A stretch of 64,000 nucleotides of DNA from Acidobacteriaceae bacterium TAA 166. GTDB taxonomy: Bacteria > Acidobacteriota > Terriglobia > Terriglobales > Acidobacteriaceae. Positions 1 to 9,156 of the stretch are shown here, piece by piece. The notes under the pieces were generated by a model. The model was not told the DNA's origin and made no database searches. It worked only from the letters and a program-made list of their open reading frames with translations. The translations under genes and the position numbers were made by a program. The stretch is taken from positions 1,790,001 to 1,854,000 of the forward strand of contig ATWD01000001.1 in the NCBI GenBank assembly GCA_000421065.1. Reading direction: 5' to 3'. Every line of letters starts with the position of its first letter. Positions within the stretch are counted from its first letter, which is position 1.

Positions 1-490
1 GCGCACTACCTGCGCCGCAACAGCCATACGTGAAGAATGGAACCAGCGTCTTGCCGGAGAGATCGTGCGTGGCTAAGAAAGTACGCACGGGAGCCGGAAG
101 GGCTGTCCCCCAGATAGGTGATCCCAGGAAGACGACATCGTATTCCTTGATTTCAGAAACGCTCTCGGCCAAGCGCGGAGGCGTGGCCGACTCGCGCATC
201 CGCGAGGCCCACGCAACCATCTCCTCGTAGTCTTCGGGCCACGGGGTCGCCGTGCGTATCTCGAAGATGTCGGCAGAGAAGGTGCGTTTCAGTTGACCCG
301 CGATGACGCGCGTATTACCGCTACGGGAAAGGTACGCCACTAGCTTCCGGCTAGATTCATTCGGCTCAGCGAAGACCTCGCTCAACGCGGCGGTACATCC
401 GATATTTCCGACTGCTAATCCGCATCCGAAGACCGACATCGCTAGTGCGTACAGTGTTTCTCGCCGAGTCGCTCTTGATCCTTCAGCCAT
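1..490 (-). CDS. Flavodoxin-family protein, C-terminus cut by window edge
   Basis: Read on the minus strand from ATG at 490, about 163 residues before the window ends. A strong Shine-Dalgarno (AAGGAGGA) lies 7-8 bases upstream. The N-terminus has a twin-arginine-like start (RRETLYALAM) and a hydrophobic stretch ending near a cysteine (GNIGC), so it is probably exported, possibly as a lipoprotein. After that comes the flavodoxin FMN-phosphate loop, YLSRSGNTRVIA, and the second flavodoxin signature FLGSPIWGTALPAPVRTF. This resembles the flavodoxin_4-type proteins that use FMN as an electron carrier. It follows the dehydrogenase gene on the same strand. The real C-terminus is outside the window. 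The family call is firm; the electron partner is unknown. Confidence 0.85.
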   Translation of the reverse strand, partial: MAEGSRATRRETLYALAMSVFGCGLAVGNIGCTAALSEVFAEPNESSRKLVAYLSRSGNTRVIAGQLKRTFSADIFEIRTATPWPEDYEEMVAWASRMRESATPPRLAESVSEIKEYDVVFLGSPIWGTALPAPVRTFLATHDLSGKTLVPFFTYGCCGAGSA

Positions 491-582
491 AAAGGATTCC
501 TCCTTCTTCTCTATCTCTTCTCGCCAAGCAATTCCGGAACTCCTGTCTTCTTCTAAAGGACACCCCTTAGACCAGCAAGTTT

Positions 583-837
583 TCAATCTTGATCGGCAAT
601 TCGCGGAGAGTGGGCCAGCTGGCTTACCGGTGTCGCCGATCTGCACATCGACCTTCTCCACAGGCACTCCCGCTTTGCATTTACCGCCTGCGCGAATATG
701 GTGTAGGTCCCGGTTCCGATGTCCTGTGTTCCGCAGATGATGGTCGCCGCGACGACAACTGCCGTGGAACGGAGAAACCACCGGCGATTTCTGCGTCCGC
801 TCTCTGTTTGATCAACCGCGTTTTCGAGCTTCAGCAC
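583..837 (-). CDS. Small hypothetical exported protein, possibly frameshifted
   Basis: GTG at 837 is preceded by AGAGGAG, giving 84 residues. The N-terminal part has a Tat-like motif (GRRNRRWFLRSTAVVVAA) followed by a hydrophobic core. After about residue 50 the frame becomes rich in Arg and Cys and looks non-natural, whereas the +1 frame continues with a plausible segment (GKCKAGVPVEKVDVQIGD). A frameshift near position 680 is therefore possible. It lies between the sugar dehydrogenase and the flavodoxin gene on the same strand, so it may be the remnant of an exported electron-transfer partner. I do not recognise the family. Confidence 0.35.
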   Translation of the reverse strand: MLKLENAVDQTESGRRNRRWFLRSTAVVVAATIICGTQDIGTGTYTIFAQAVNAKRECLWRRSMCRSATPVSQLAHSPRIADQD

Positions 838-889
838 GAGAGCTCCTCTCACAAAACCGGTTGGGCCTGCTGTAACAGGCGTTAGGACG

Positions 890-2557
890 CTATTCGATGC
901 TCTCGATGCGGCGAATTATACCGTCGCTCTTGGTCGTGAGGTAGATTTCTCCGTCGCTATCCGTGGCAAGGCGTAGATCGGTTCTCGGAGGGAAGGTGCG
1001 CGCCGCCCGGAATGCTGCAACAGCACCAGAGGGAGGTGTAGCCCCAGATGTCGCGCCTGCAGGAGGTGCCCCGGTTGCAGGAGATGTTGCGGGTGCGGGA
1101 GGGGCAGCTGGTACGCGCGTCTTTGCGCGAGCCGCCGCAATCTGTGGAAGGTCGGTCTTGATTTCGGTGTACGAAGCAAGCGTCGTCGGATCACCGTCGG
1201 TTGAAGCGATCAAGTCGGCCATTTTGGCATAGAAGATGCGGCCGGAGGTGATGTCGCCAAACACCACGCAGCCCTGCAGTGCAGGCCACTCCTTACCCCG
1301 ATAGACAAAGCCGCCAGCGATGGCGTTGCCTTCGACCGTGGTCTTGTAGGCCAATGCGGAGTCCTGCAACGGCACGCGATCAGCCAACGTCACGGTGTCG
1401 GAGATACGCAGCGGCACAGTCTTGTCCGCAGAGAGCGGGCCATAAATGGGGCTCTCTGGCTTGAACTCTGGCCCTTCACGCAGGGGATAGCCGTAATTGG
1501 CACCCCGCCGGATGATGTCGATCGTCTCGTAGCGAAGACCCATGTTCGAACCAATCACAAATGCAAGCAGGTTCGCCTGATGGGGTGACTCGATATCCCA
1601 TGCCATGCGATGTGGGTTGCGCATGCCATAAGCCCATATCTCTTTGCGCGCACCTGGAGTGGAGAAGAACGGATTGTCTCTGGGGATGCGGTATTGTCCG
1701 TTTTCACTTACTTCGCTTGTCGAGACATGCTCGCGCAAGTCAGGTACGATGCGAATGATCTTCCCACCAAAGTGGTCGAGCCGTTGCGGATTCAAGCGCC
1801 GCACATCATCCAGTTCTCCGGTGCCACCGTCTCCGGTCGAAACGTAGAGTACCCTCCAATCCGGATCACCGCGACGCGCAGTCGGATTGAAGGTGACATC
1901 GTCCGTAGGATGGATGCCGTTCAACAACTCAACTCGTAGAATTTCCCGGGCCGTTCCTTCGAACTTCGTGTCCTTGATGTTTTTGTCTGTCCATTCGACC
2001 AGTACGGCCTCACGCGTGATGGAAGCCGGGCCGGTCGGGGTCATGATTCCCTTCGTCGGCTTGTACTTCGAAGCATCAAGACCGGGGATCACGCCAGTCT
2101 TGGGGACGGCCGGCGCCGTCGAAGCCGCGTCTTCAAGATGGAGCGTGTAAAAAATGCCGTTCCGGTCGTAGTCGGGGTCGAAGGTAAATCCCAGCAGACC
2201 GCTGGCAAAGCTGCCATCGGCAATGAAGCGCTGGAACAGACCCTTACCATCGCCCGAACCGTTGAAATTCAGGTAGACGGTCGGCTGACGTGTTTTCTTG
2301 TCAAGGATGTAGAGGGGTCCACTGGCATCGCTGACGAAGAGCCGGCGGTGTTCAGGCTCCTCAACCAAGAAATTGACCCGGGCTGGCTGAGAACGTGAGT
2401 CGCGGACACTGAAATCGCCCGTCAGTGGCATCTCGACATAGTCCGCTAGCCGAGCCGTAAGTGGCTTCGGGGCGTTCTGAGCTCCCGCAGCCCCGGTGAC
2501 GAGGGATGCCAATATCAGACCGCGAACTACTTCCATCGTCCAAGCCGCCTTAACCAT
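890..2557 (-). CDS. PQQ-type glucose/sorbosone dehydrogenase
   Basis: Start chosen at ATG 2557 because GAGGTGGAG lies just upstream and the first 30 residues then form a clean signal peptide (VVRGLILASLVTGAAGAQ). The reading frame extends further upstream but without those signals. The mature protein is a six-bladed propeller of the GSDH family: LLGFTFDPDYDRNGIFY, VLYVSTGDGG, FGGKIIRI and WAYGMRNPHRMAWD are the usual blade motifs, the last near the PQQ/calcium site in known members. An Ala/Pro/Thr-rich linker (about residues 480-515) interrupts the last blade, which is unusual. Predicted role: periplasmic oxidation of aldose sugars with pyrroloquinoline quinone. The substrate is not determined by the sequence. 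Confidence 0.85.
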   Translation of the reverse strand: MVKAAWTMEVVRGLILASLVTGAAGAQNAPKPLTARLADYVEMPLTGDFSVRDSRSQPARVNFLVEEPEHRRLFVSDASGPLYILDKKTRQPTVYLNFNGSGDGKGLFQRFIADGSFASGLLGFTFDPDYDRNGIFYTLHLEDAASTAPAVPKTGVIPGLDASKYKPTKGIMTPTGPASITREAVLVEWTDKNIKDTKFEGTAREILRVELLNGIHPTDDVTFNPTARRGDPDWRVLYVSTGDGGTGELDDVRRLNPQRLDHFGGKIIRIVPDLREHVSTSEVSENGQYRIPRDNPFFSTPGARKEIWAYGMRNPHRMAWDIESPHQANLLAFVIGSNMGLRYETIDIIRRGANYGYPLREGPEFKPESPIYGPLSADKTVPLRISDTVTLADRVPLQDSALAYKTTVEGNAIAGGFVYRGKEWPALQGCVVFGDITSGRIFYAKMADLIASTDGDPTTLASYTEIKTDLPQIAAARAKTRVPAAPPAPATSPATGAPPAGATSGATPPSGAVAAFRAARTFPPRTDLRLATDSDGEIYLTTKSDGIIRRIESIE

Positions 2558-2824
2558 ACTTCTCCACCTCAGTCGTCGGTTCATCTCAAGGTGAGATAGC
2601 GATAGCCGCACTCTCCCCAGCGAGTGCAAGTGTGCGCCCAGGAATCCTTTTCGTCTGCTTAATCTTGGCGAAGAGAACGATTTCAAGGGCCAACGCCCTC
2701 AGAGACATGGGGAACGTTTTCCAAGAATTGTTTCGTCAGCCGCGGGATACTGTTCACCCGCAGCGAGAGCGTGTTCGCCAAACCACTCGTATCCTTGTCC
2801 CCAAAAGCTGCATCATGGAGAGGC

Positions 2825-4039
2825 ATGCGGAAATCAACGCACGTGCGACTCGGGAGCGAACGTTTGGAACAGCGTGAACAAGGACCGACGATAAGCCCGG
2901 AACTGGACCGTGTCCGATACCCGGGCGTCGGTACCTTAACCCTGGTTTGGGCCTTCATTGGCGCAGCAGGATCTCTTCGGGCATTCTTGACGTCGCCACA
3001 TGCCGGCCGTGGTGACTTCATTTTCTGGGTCGCTTACATCGCGTGCTTTATGCCGTGGGGAGCTTTCTCCGCCGTCGCCTTCCGTCTTGAACGTCGTTTC
3101 CCGCTTCGTCGGAACTCCTGGCTCGCCCATGGGGCGAAGCTGTTGCTGGCCAGCATCCCCGTGTGTCTGGTGGCAGCGCCGTTGATGCGTTTCTCTTTTT
3201 CCGTTGTCCTCTGGCTCTTTGGCCGTCCGTTTCCTTGGGAGCGTTTCAAGAGTTTCTCGGTGTATGAGCTTGCGATTGGCGAGTTCTTTTTCTGGCTGAG
3301 CGTCGCTGGTTCCTACTCCTTACGAGCGCTGTTCCAACTGCAGCAGCAAAAGAATAGGGCTGCACAGTTGGCCTTGGAAAAACAGCTGTTGGAAGCGAGT
3401 TTGAATCAGGCTCAGCTTGAGGTGTTGCGTGCCAAGTTGAATCCTCACTTTCTTTTCAACAGTCTGCAGAACATCTCGGCGCTCACGCGCCAGGACCCTT
3501 TGGTCGCAAGCCGGATGCTGGCAAAACTTGGCGACCTGTTGCGCGCAGTGCTGCGTACGGATTCCGCGGCTGAGAGCACCCTATGGGATGAAATGAGGCT
3601 CCTGCAGCATTACATCGGTCTTGAGGAGATGCGGTTCGGCGACCGCCTTGAATTTGAGATCGATATCGACCGCAAGGCCGAATCTTGCCTGATACCGACG
3701 TTCCTGCTGCAGCCCCTCGTAGAAAACGCGGTGATCCACGGTATGCGTGATGTACGCCATGAGGGCATCATTCGCATACGGGCAAACGTCGCAGGTGCAA
3801 CCTTGCGATTGGTGGTTAGCGACAACGGGACTGGCTTCGAGAAGGAGCAGAAGAAAGATCGGATCGGCATCGGCCTGAGCTCCACGCGCGAGCGCCTTGT
3901 CCGCATGTATCCGGGCAGTCACTTGTTTGCGATCCGAGCCGCTGAACCAAGGGGTACCGAGGTTCTTATCGAGATTCCAGTTCGACAGGACAGCGATACT
4001 TTGCCGCTGGAGGAACAACGTGCGATTGCTGATCGTTGA
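2825..4039 (+). CDS. LytS/YehU-type sensor histidine kinase
   Basis: The first about 170 residues contain four hydrophobic segments (around 36-55, 66-90, 105-135, 148-168), followed by a short coiled coil rich in Gln and Glu. The catalytic part is the His_kinase (PF06580) type: phospho-acceptor box LNPHFLFNSLQN, N-box LQPLVENAVIHGM, and ATP-lid motifs DNGTGF and GIGLSSTRERL. It has no recognisable ligand-binding domain beyond the membrane part. Start is uncertain: ATG 2825 has GGAG four bases upstream, but an in-frame GTG at 2771 would add 18 residues. The response regulator follows with a 20-base overlap. The sensed signal is unknown. Confidence 0.85.
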   Translation: MRKSTHVRLGSERLEQREQGPTISPELDRVRYPGVGTLTLVWAFIGAAGSLRAFLTSPHAGRGDFIFWVAYIACFMPWGAFSAVAFRLERRFPLRRNSWLAHGAKLLLASIPVCLVAAPLMRFSFSVVLWLFGRPFPWERFKSFSVYELAIGEFFFWLSVAGSYSLRALFQLQQQKNRAAQLALEKQLLEASLNQAQLEVLRAKLNPHFLFNSLQNISALTRQDPLVASRMLAKLGDLLRAVLRTDSAAESTLWDEMRLLQHYIGLEEMRFGDRLEFEIDIDRKAESCLIPTFLLQPLVENAVIHGMRDVRHEGIIRIRANVAGATLRLVVSDNGTGFEKEQKKDRIGIGLSSTRERLVRMYPGSHLFAIRAAEPRGTEVLIEIPVRQDSDTLPLEEQRAIADR

Positions 4040-4763
4040 AGACGAAGTCCTCATTCGATCCGGTATCCGGGAAGAGGTCGAAACAATCCCGCAGGTCGAA
4101 GTCGCAGGCGAGTGCGGCTCGGTCTCAGACGCCGTGAATTCGATCCTGCGGACGAAGGTCGATCTGGTGCTCCTGGACATCCAGCTACCCGACGGGTCAG
4201 GATTCGATGTTGTACGCACGATTGGCCCCTCGGCCATGCCTGCGGTTATCTTCATCACCGCCTATGACCAGTACGCGATGCAGGCCTTTGAATGCAGCGC
4301 GGTTGATTATCTGTTGAAGCCCTTCGACGATCTTCGGCTCCGTGCCAGTATCGAGAAAGTCAGAGCACAGCTTGCGCAGCCTGCCTCCATGCTTCACCAG
4401 CTTGAAAGTCTCCTCAGCAATCATGCCTCTCCATGGTTGCAACGCCTGGTGGTTCGGAATGAGGAGCGCATCGATCTTGTGCCGGTAGACTCCATTGACT
4501 GGATCGAGTCCGCAAACAACTATGCCGTACTGCATTGCGGGGCAAAGACGTTTGTGCTCAGTGAAACACTCTCCGGGCTGGAGCATCGTTTGGATCCGCA
4601 GCGATTCCTGCGCATCCACCGCCAGCGCATCGTGAACCTGTCGAGAGTTGTGGCTCTGTTTCCGGTTGCAGGCGGAGTCTATGAACTGGAACTGAGCGAT
4701 GGGACTCGATTCGGCAGTGGACGGCAGTATCGCGAGGGCATACAGAAGCTGATTCGAAGTTAG
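4020..4763 (+). CDS. LytTR-family response regulator
   Basis: GTG start at 4020 preceded by GGAGG seven bases upstream; the frame is open further upstream but lacks a ribosome site. The receiver domain covers residues 1-120 with acidic pocket (VEDE), phospho-acceptor Asp in LVLLDIQLPDGSG, and the conserved Lys in DYLLKPF near residue 100. The C-terminal 100 residues are a LytTR DNA-binding domain (RIDLVPVDSIDWIESANNY, FLRIHRQRIVNLSRV, SDGTRFGSGRQYR). It overlaps the kinase stop by 20 bases, so the two are translationally coupled and form one two-component system. Targets are not identifiable; no paired LytTR direct repeats were picked out by eye. Confidence 0.92.
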   Translation: MRLLIVEDEVLIRSGIREEVETIPQVEVAGECGSVSDAVNSILRTKVDLVLLDIQLPDGSGFDVVRTIGPSAMPAVIFITAYDQYAMQAFECSAVDYLLKPFDDLRLRASIEKVRAQLAQPASMLHQLESLLSNHASPWLQRLVVRNEERIDLVPVDSIDWIESANNYAVLHCGAKTFVLSETLSGLEHRLDPQRFLRIHRQRIVNLSRVVALFPVAGGVYELELSDGTRFGSGRQYREGIQKLIRS

Positions 4764-4850
4764 CCGACTTTCCAAAGATCATCCCTGCAGCTGTCGGTGG
4801 AATCACCTACAGCCGCACAGAAACTCCCGAGAAGGACTTTCAACAGCCAG

Positions 4851-5333
4851 ATGACCGAACGAGAAATTATCGAATTATGGAAGCAGGCGGTCGCCGAAAG
4901 CGAAGACGTATATCTCGCCACGGTTGTCTTTGTCGAGGGCTCTTCCTACCGCGAGCCCGGGGCCAGAATGCTCATGACCTCCTGCCGCAAGCGGGCAGGA
5001 ACGATTCCCAGCTTCGGTGGAACTGCACTTGATTACCTATCGCCGTGCCTAGGGTGAGGGGAGGGTACTTTGGGGGTCACAGAAGAACTTGTGGACATCT
5101 ACAAAGAAGATGTTGCTGTGATTCTGACTCATTCGTACGCGCAGGACAGCGCATTGCTGCAGCGACTTCTTCCGAAAGCTCTCAGGTACCTCGGCATTCT
5201 TGGTCCCTTGCATCGCACACACCGGCTGTCGATAGACCTCGGACCCATTGACGCCCGAGGCTGCATACGGCCGATAGTCGGCTCACGTGGTGGGGACGTG
5301 CTGCGCAAGGCCTTATGGAGAACTCGGAACAAA
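4851..5333 (+). pseudogene. Decayed xdhC/coxI-like gene
   Basis: From ATG 4851 (AAGGA upstream) the product starts like XdhC: EIIELWKQAV followed by YLATVVFVEGSSYREPGARM. It stops at TGA 5055-5057. In the same frame, reading resumes with the C-terminal XdhC hallmark AVILTHSYAQDSALLQRLL and LRYLGILGPLHRTHRL. The central part (the GGCLE region and Rossmann fold, roughly 150 residues) is missing, and the end is frameshifted after about 5245. Functional XdhC inserts sulfurated molybdenum cofactor into xanthine-dehydrogenase-type enzymes; no such enzyme is in the window. An internal deletion, a stop and a frameshift make this a clear pseudogene. Confidence 0.8.
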
Positions 5334-5404
5334 TATGTGCGAGTTCAACCTTTCACTGCGTACAATCCCTCTCGCAGAGATGAGTATAAGGACGGGCGCA
5401 AAAC

Positions 5405-7135
5405 ATGAATGACAGGCACGATGAAGCAGAAACGATGAGACGATTCAACTTTTTCTCCCGGCGATCATTCCTCGCTACGGGAGCAAGCGCTTTGGCTCTT
5501 ACCGCAGCGCGGGGGTACGCACAGGCGGACTCTGTGTCGCACGGCTTCGTGGAAGTCAGGACCACCGCTGGTCGCGTTCGCGGGGCATGGGCAAACGGAC
5601 TCTCCACATTCAAAGGGATACCGTATGCCGGGTCGGTATCCGGGCAGAACCGTTTCAAGACTGCCGCCGCCCTGCAGCCGTGGAGGGGAGTGCGTGATGC
5701 ACTCGAATTGGGGCCGCCTTCCCTGCAGCCTGGACGCGGTGCGCGGGGCAAGGAGCCAGCACCGGCCGAAGACTGCCTTGTGTTGAACATCTGGACGCCT
5801 GCCGCGGATAACCGCCGCCGTCCCGTGATGTTTTACAGCCACGGTGGAGGCTTCACTACGGGTTCTGGCGGTTCTGCATATCAGGATGGCGGCAACCTTG
5901 CCCGTACCTGGGATGTTGTGGTGGTGGCTACGAATCATCGGTTGGGCCTGTTCGGGTATCTGTACCTGGGCGACCTGGGCGGCGAAGAGTACGCTACCTC
6001 CGGCAACCAGGGCGTCGAGGACATCCGCGACGGCTTGCGTTGGGTGAAAGACAACATCGCCGCGTTCGGCGGTAATCCGGACAACGTGATGATTTTCGGG
6101 GAGAGTGGAGGCGGCGGCAAGACCTCCTGTCTGTACGCCATGCCCTCCGCTGCGCCGTATTTCAACAAAGCGTCGATCGAAAGCGGGCCGGGCATTCGCA
6201 TGTATCCGCGAGAATCCGCGGCAGAAACGACCCTGATGGTTCTGCAGGAGCTCGGTATCCAGAAGGCGGACTGGCGCAAGCTGCTGGATGTGCCAGCGGA
6301 GACGCTCGTAGAGACGCAGGCAGCCATGGGCAAGAAGATGAGCGGACCGCTTACTCAGGGTGGAGGTGTCCGCGGCATGACGGGCAATCCTACACCGGGC
6401 GGTTTTGGTCCCGTGGTCGACGGGCACATCCTGCCGAACCACCCCTTCGATCCGGTCGCGCCAGCGGTATCGAAGAACAAGCCCCTTATCGTTGGCTATA
6501 ACCATGACGAGATGAACTTCTTTTTCGCGCAGGCGCATGCCACGGATGTCTATTCCATGACGAATGAACAGCTAATGGAGAGGCTGCAGAAGGATCTCGG
6601 CGCAAACGCGACGTCGATAGCAGATGCCTACCGCGCCAGTCGCCCAGGGGCAACACCGACAGACCTGTATGTGGCAATTGCTACCGCGCGTTTTGCAGGA
6701 GTGGGCGAGACCACCATAGCAGAGCGCAAGTACGCGCAGGGCGGAGCCTCGGTCTACTCCTACATCTTCACGCACGGTTCTGATCGCCTCATCCCGGGAA
6801 CACAGCACACGATGGGAGCCGCACATGCGGCAGAGATCGCCTACAAGTTCAACAACGTCACACGTTCGTCCGCACCGCCCTCCGGAGGTCCACCGCAGGC
6901 TGGTGGCCCGGCTGCTCCCACCGCCTCGGATGCCGATATCCAGGCTGCTCACAATATGAGTGAGTTCTGGAGCACCTTTGCGAGGACGGGGCGCCCAGCA
7001 GCCACAGGGCAACCAGTATGGCCTGCCTTTGACATCGCCAAGCGAGCGACCATGCTCATCGATACGGAATGTAAGGTAGTCAATGATCCCGGTAGCCTGG
7101 AGCGGCGCGCGTGGGCGAAGGTCGCCACGGCGTAG
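5405..7135 (+). CDS. Exported type-B carboxylesterase
   Basis: 576 residues. The N-terminus carries a Tat-type signal (FFSRRSFLATGASALALTAA) ending near RGYAQA. The alpha/beta-hydrolase core is type-B: oxyanion-hole HGGGFTTGSGG, nucleophile elbow GESGGGG with Ser near residue 234, acidic residue in GYNHDEMNFF near 367, and catalytic His in GAAHAAEIAYKF near 474. A Pro/Gly/Ala-rich loop (around 490-510) precedes the last helices. It should hydrolyse short-chain or aromatic esters in the periplasm. The amidohydrolase gene starts 35 bases downstream on the same strand. An alternative start is ATG 5435. Family firm, substrate unknown. Confidence 0.9.
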   Translation: MNDRHDEAETMRRFNFFSRRSFLATGASALALTAARGYAQADSVSHGFVEVRTTAGRVRGAWANGLSTFKGIPYAGSVSGQNRFKTAAALQPWRGVRDALELGPPSLQPGRGARGKEPAPAEDCLVLNIWTPAADNRRRPVMFYSHGGGFTTGSGGSAYQDGGNLARTWDVVVVATNHRLGLFGYLYLGDLGGEEYATSGNQGVEDIRDGLRWVKDNIAAFGGNPDNVMIFGESGGGGKTSCLYAMPSAAPYFNKASIESGPGIRMYPRESAAETTLMVLQELGIQKADWRKLLDVPAETLVETQAAMGKKMSGPLTQGGGVRGMTGNPTPGGFGPVVDGHILPNHPFDPVAPAVSKNKPLIVGYNHDEMNFFFAQAHATDVYSMTNEQLMERLQKDLGANATSIADAYRASRPGATPTDLYVAIATARFAGVGETTIAERKYAQGGASVYSYIFTHGSDRLIPGTQHTMGAAHAAEIAYKFNNVTRSSAPPSGGPPQAGGPAAPTASDADIQAAHNMSEFWSTFARTGRPAATGQPVWPAFDIAKRATMLIDTECKVVNDPGSLERRAWAKVATA

Positions 7136-7170
7136 GCACCCTTACCGCGCGAAAGAGAAAGGTGAGTGGA

Positions 7171-8121
7171 ATGCGAGTAAACCGGCGCAGCTTTGTAGGC
7201 GGTGTGATGAGCGTGGCGGTAGTACAAGTGCTGCGCGCACAGAACGGCAGTGGAGGTACGTTGCCATGGGGCTCTCCCGTGATTGACTGCCACTTCCACC
7301 AACGAGCCACCCTGGAAGGGAACCTGGCGCACCTGAACGGCTCCGGCTGTCAGGCTGCTTACCTGCTTTCTCGGGTGACCAGCGTAGACGACACGAAACG
7401 CTTCATGGCTCAGGAGCCTTCGCGCTTCCCCGGTTATTCCGTCAGCACAGACGTAACGGCCTCAGACGCGGTGCAGCTATTGACCGCGGCCGTAAAGGCC
7501 GGCGCACACGGCATTGGCGAAATCAAGTCGCACGTGGCGGCAGATGGACCCGAGATGCGTAGGCTTTATGCCGCTGCAGCGGAGCTGAACGTGCCGATCA
7601 CCCTTCACTTTCAGGAAGTGCCCCATACGCCGACAGAGGGTGTCTTTAACACCGGCTTCAAGCGTTTCGACAAGATCCTGACGGAGTTTCCGAAGACCAG
7701 GTTCGTGGGTCACTGCGATGCATTCTGGGCCAACGTGAGCGCGGACTACGCAGACAACATCGACTACCCGCGTACGCCCATTGTGCGAGGGGGCATCACG
7801 GACAAGTGGCTTTCCGACTATCCCAATCTCTTTGCGGACCTCTCAGCAAATTCCGGCAACAACGCGCTGACGCGTGATCCCTCGTTCACGGCGGATTTCC
7901 TAAAGCGACATACGGACAAGCTCTTCTTCGGCAGCGACTGCGCCTGCGCGGATGGTCACGGCTCCGGTATCTCACAGCAGGGTAACCCGGGTGCTGCACG
8001 ACTCGCCGGCAAATGCGTCGCCCGGGAAACCTTGGCAGTTCTCAAAGCAAACAGCTCGCCGGATTTGTTCCACAAGCTGGTGTGGCTGAACGGACACCGC
8101 GTCTACAACCTTCAGGTCTGA
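7171..8121 (+). CDS. Exported amidohydrolase (amidohydrolase_2 type)
   Basis: ATG 7171 was chosen because AAAGGTGAG lies seven bases upstream and a Tat-like signal follows (NRRSFVGGVMSVAVVQVL). The TIM-barrel metal motifs are DCHFHQR (strand 1), IGEIKSHV, ITLHFQE (strand 5 His), FVGHCDAFW (strand 6 His) and FFGSDCACADG (strand 8 Asp). These match PF04909 metal-dependent hydrolases and decarboxylases. It follows the carboxylesterase closely, which suggests ester cleavage followed by hydrolysis or decarboxylation of the released acid. The specific substrate is not visible. Confidence 0.85.
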   Translation: MRVNRRSFVGGVMSVAVVQVLRAQNGSGGTLPWGSPVIDCHFHQRATLEGNLAHLNGSGCQAAYLLSRVTSVDDTKRFMAQEPSRFPGYSVSTDVTASDAVQLLTAAVKAGAHGIGEIKSHVAADGPEMRRLYAAAAELNVPITLHFQEVPHTPTEGVFNTGFKRFDKILTEFPKTRFVGHCDAFWANVSADYADNIDYPRTPIVRGGITDKWLSDYPNLFADLSANSGNNALTRDPSFTADFLKRHTDKLFFGSDCACADGHGSGISQQGNPGAARLAGKCVARETLAVLKANSSPDLFHKLVWLNGHRVYNLQV

Positions 8122-8187
8122 CGCTTCGCGCGGCCCACACAGAACCTTTCTCCACGCTGAATATGTCAAGACGCACAAAGTGCTCCG

Positions 8188-9111
8188 TCAGGCGCCAGTA
8201 ACGGCACTGCGGACGAAGGAGAGGCATCGAGCTACCTCTTCCACAGATTGGCCTGTTCCTGGGTAGTCACAATCGATGTAGGCAGTGATCGGCAATTGTT
8301 CCTCACTGAGATGCCGAACGATTCCAGCAAGATTCGCGTCACCCTTTCCGAAGGCCACACTACCCACGCCTGCAATCGCATCTTTCAGATCAATTGAGTC
8401 GATATGACTGGCATACTCTTGCAGGAATTGCAGTGCATCCACCTTCTCTTTGGTGAGATCGCCGGCGTCAGGATCTGCTCTCAGATATGGGGATGTGCGC
8501 AATTGATTTGCCAGCAGCTTCACGTCAGCTACCTGAATGCCAACACGCAGCCGGTACTTGCCTGCGGCCGCGGCTACCAGATCGGTGAGGGAATCTGAAA
8601 CGCGGCCATTGATCGATTCGGCACCCAGGGTCTTCGCCATCAGGAAGAGCCGGTCGACTTCCTCTTCGGAGTTGCTGAACATCGTAGCGTACGCACGGAT
8701 CTGTAAGCCCTCTCGCTGGAACGACGAGCGAATGCTTTCGAAATACGACATCGGCACGGAGAGGCGCCACTCGGATCGTGCAGCGGCAGCCGCTTTCCGT
8801 TCTTCCATCTGCTCGGGCGTAGGCGGTGCAGGGAGGGCGGCAGGATTGTTAGGACCTGCGACTGAGAAGACGGGACCGAATTGGGCTGGTTCTACGTGAG
8901 TGAATAGCAGCTGGCAATCCTGTAGCCGCTGCTCCCTCATGACGCGGACGATCGTGGCTATCGCCGCGTCGTGTGGAAGCGCTCTTAAGCTATAGGTATT
9001 CAGGCCCAACCGGATCTGGCCTTTGACAAAAGCGGAGCCTCGTAGGGAGGATGCGGCGAGTGTAGTCGAAGCCGCTAAGAACGTCGTGAATCGCCTTCGT
9101 GTGACTCGCAT
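8188..9111 (-). CDS. Exported sugar-phosphate isomerase/epimerase-like TIM barrel (2)
   Basis: Start placed at ATG 9111 with GAGG six bases upstream; in-frame ATG 9123 and TTG 9150 are alternatives. A Tat motif (TRRRFTTFLAAS) precedes the mature protein. The xylose-isomerase-like barrel (PF01261) is shown by IRLGLNTYSLRALPHDAAI at the first strand, LGAESINGR in the middle, and HIDSIDLKDAIAGVGSVAFGKGD plus ITAYIDCDYPG at the metal-binding end. The gene is 45 bases after a related one and probably a diverged neighbour duplicate. The substrate is not determined. It converges on the amidohydrolase gene. Confidence 0.8.
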   Translation of the reverse strand: MRVTRRRFTTFLAASTTLAASSLRGSAFVKGQIRLGLNTYSLRALPHDAAIATIVRVMREQRLQDCQLLFTHVEPAQFGPVFSVAGPNNPAALPAPPTPEQMEERKAAAAARSEWRLSVPMSYFESIRSSFQREGLQIRAYATMFSNSEEEVDRLFLMAKTLGAESINGRVSDSLTDLVAAAAGKYRLRVGIQVADVKLLANQLRTSPYLRADPDAGDLTKEKVDALQFLQEYASHIDSIDLKDAIAGVGSVAFGKGDANLAGIVRHLSEEQLPITAYIDCDYPGTGQSVEEVARCLSFVRSAVTGA

Positions 9112-9156
9112 TCGCAACCTCATAGGATAGTGGAATGTATTTCTATGCAATGCTCG

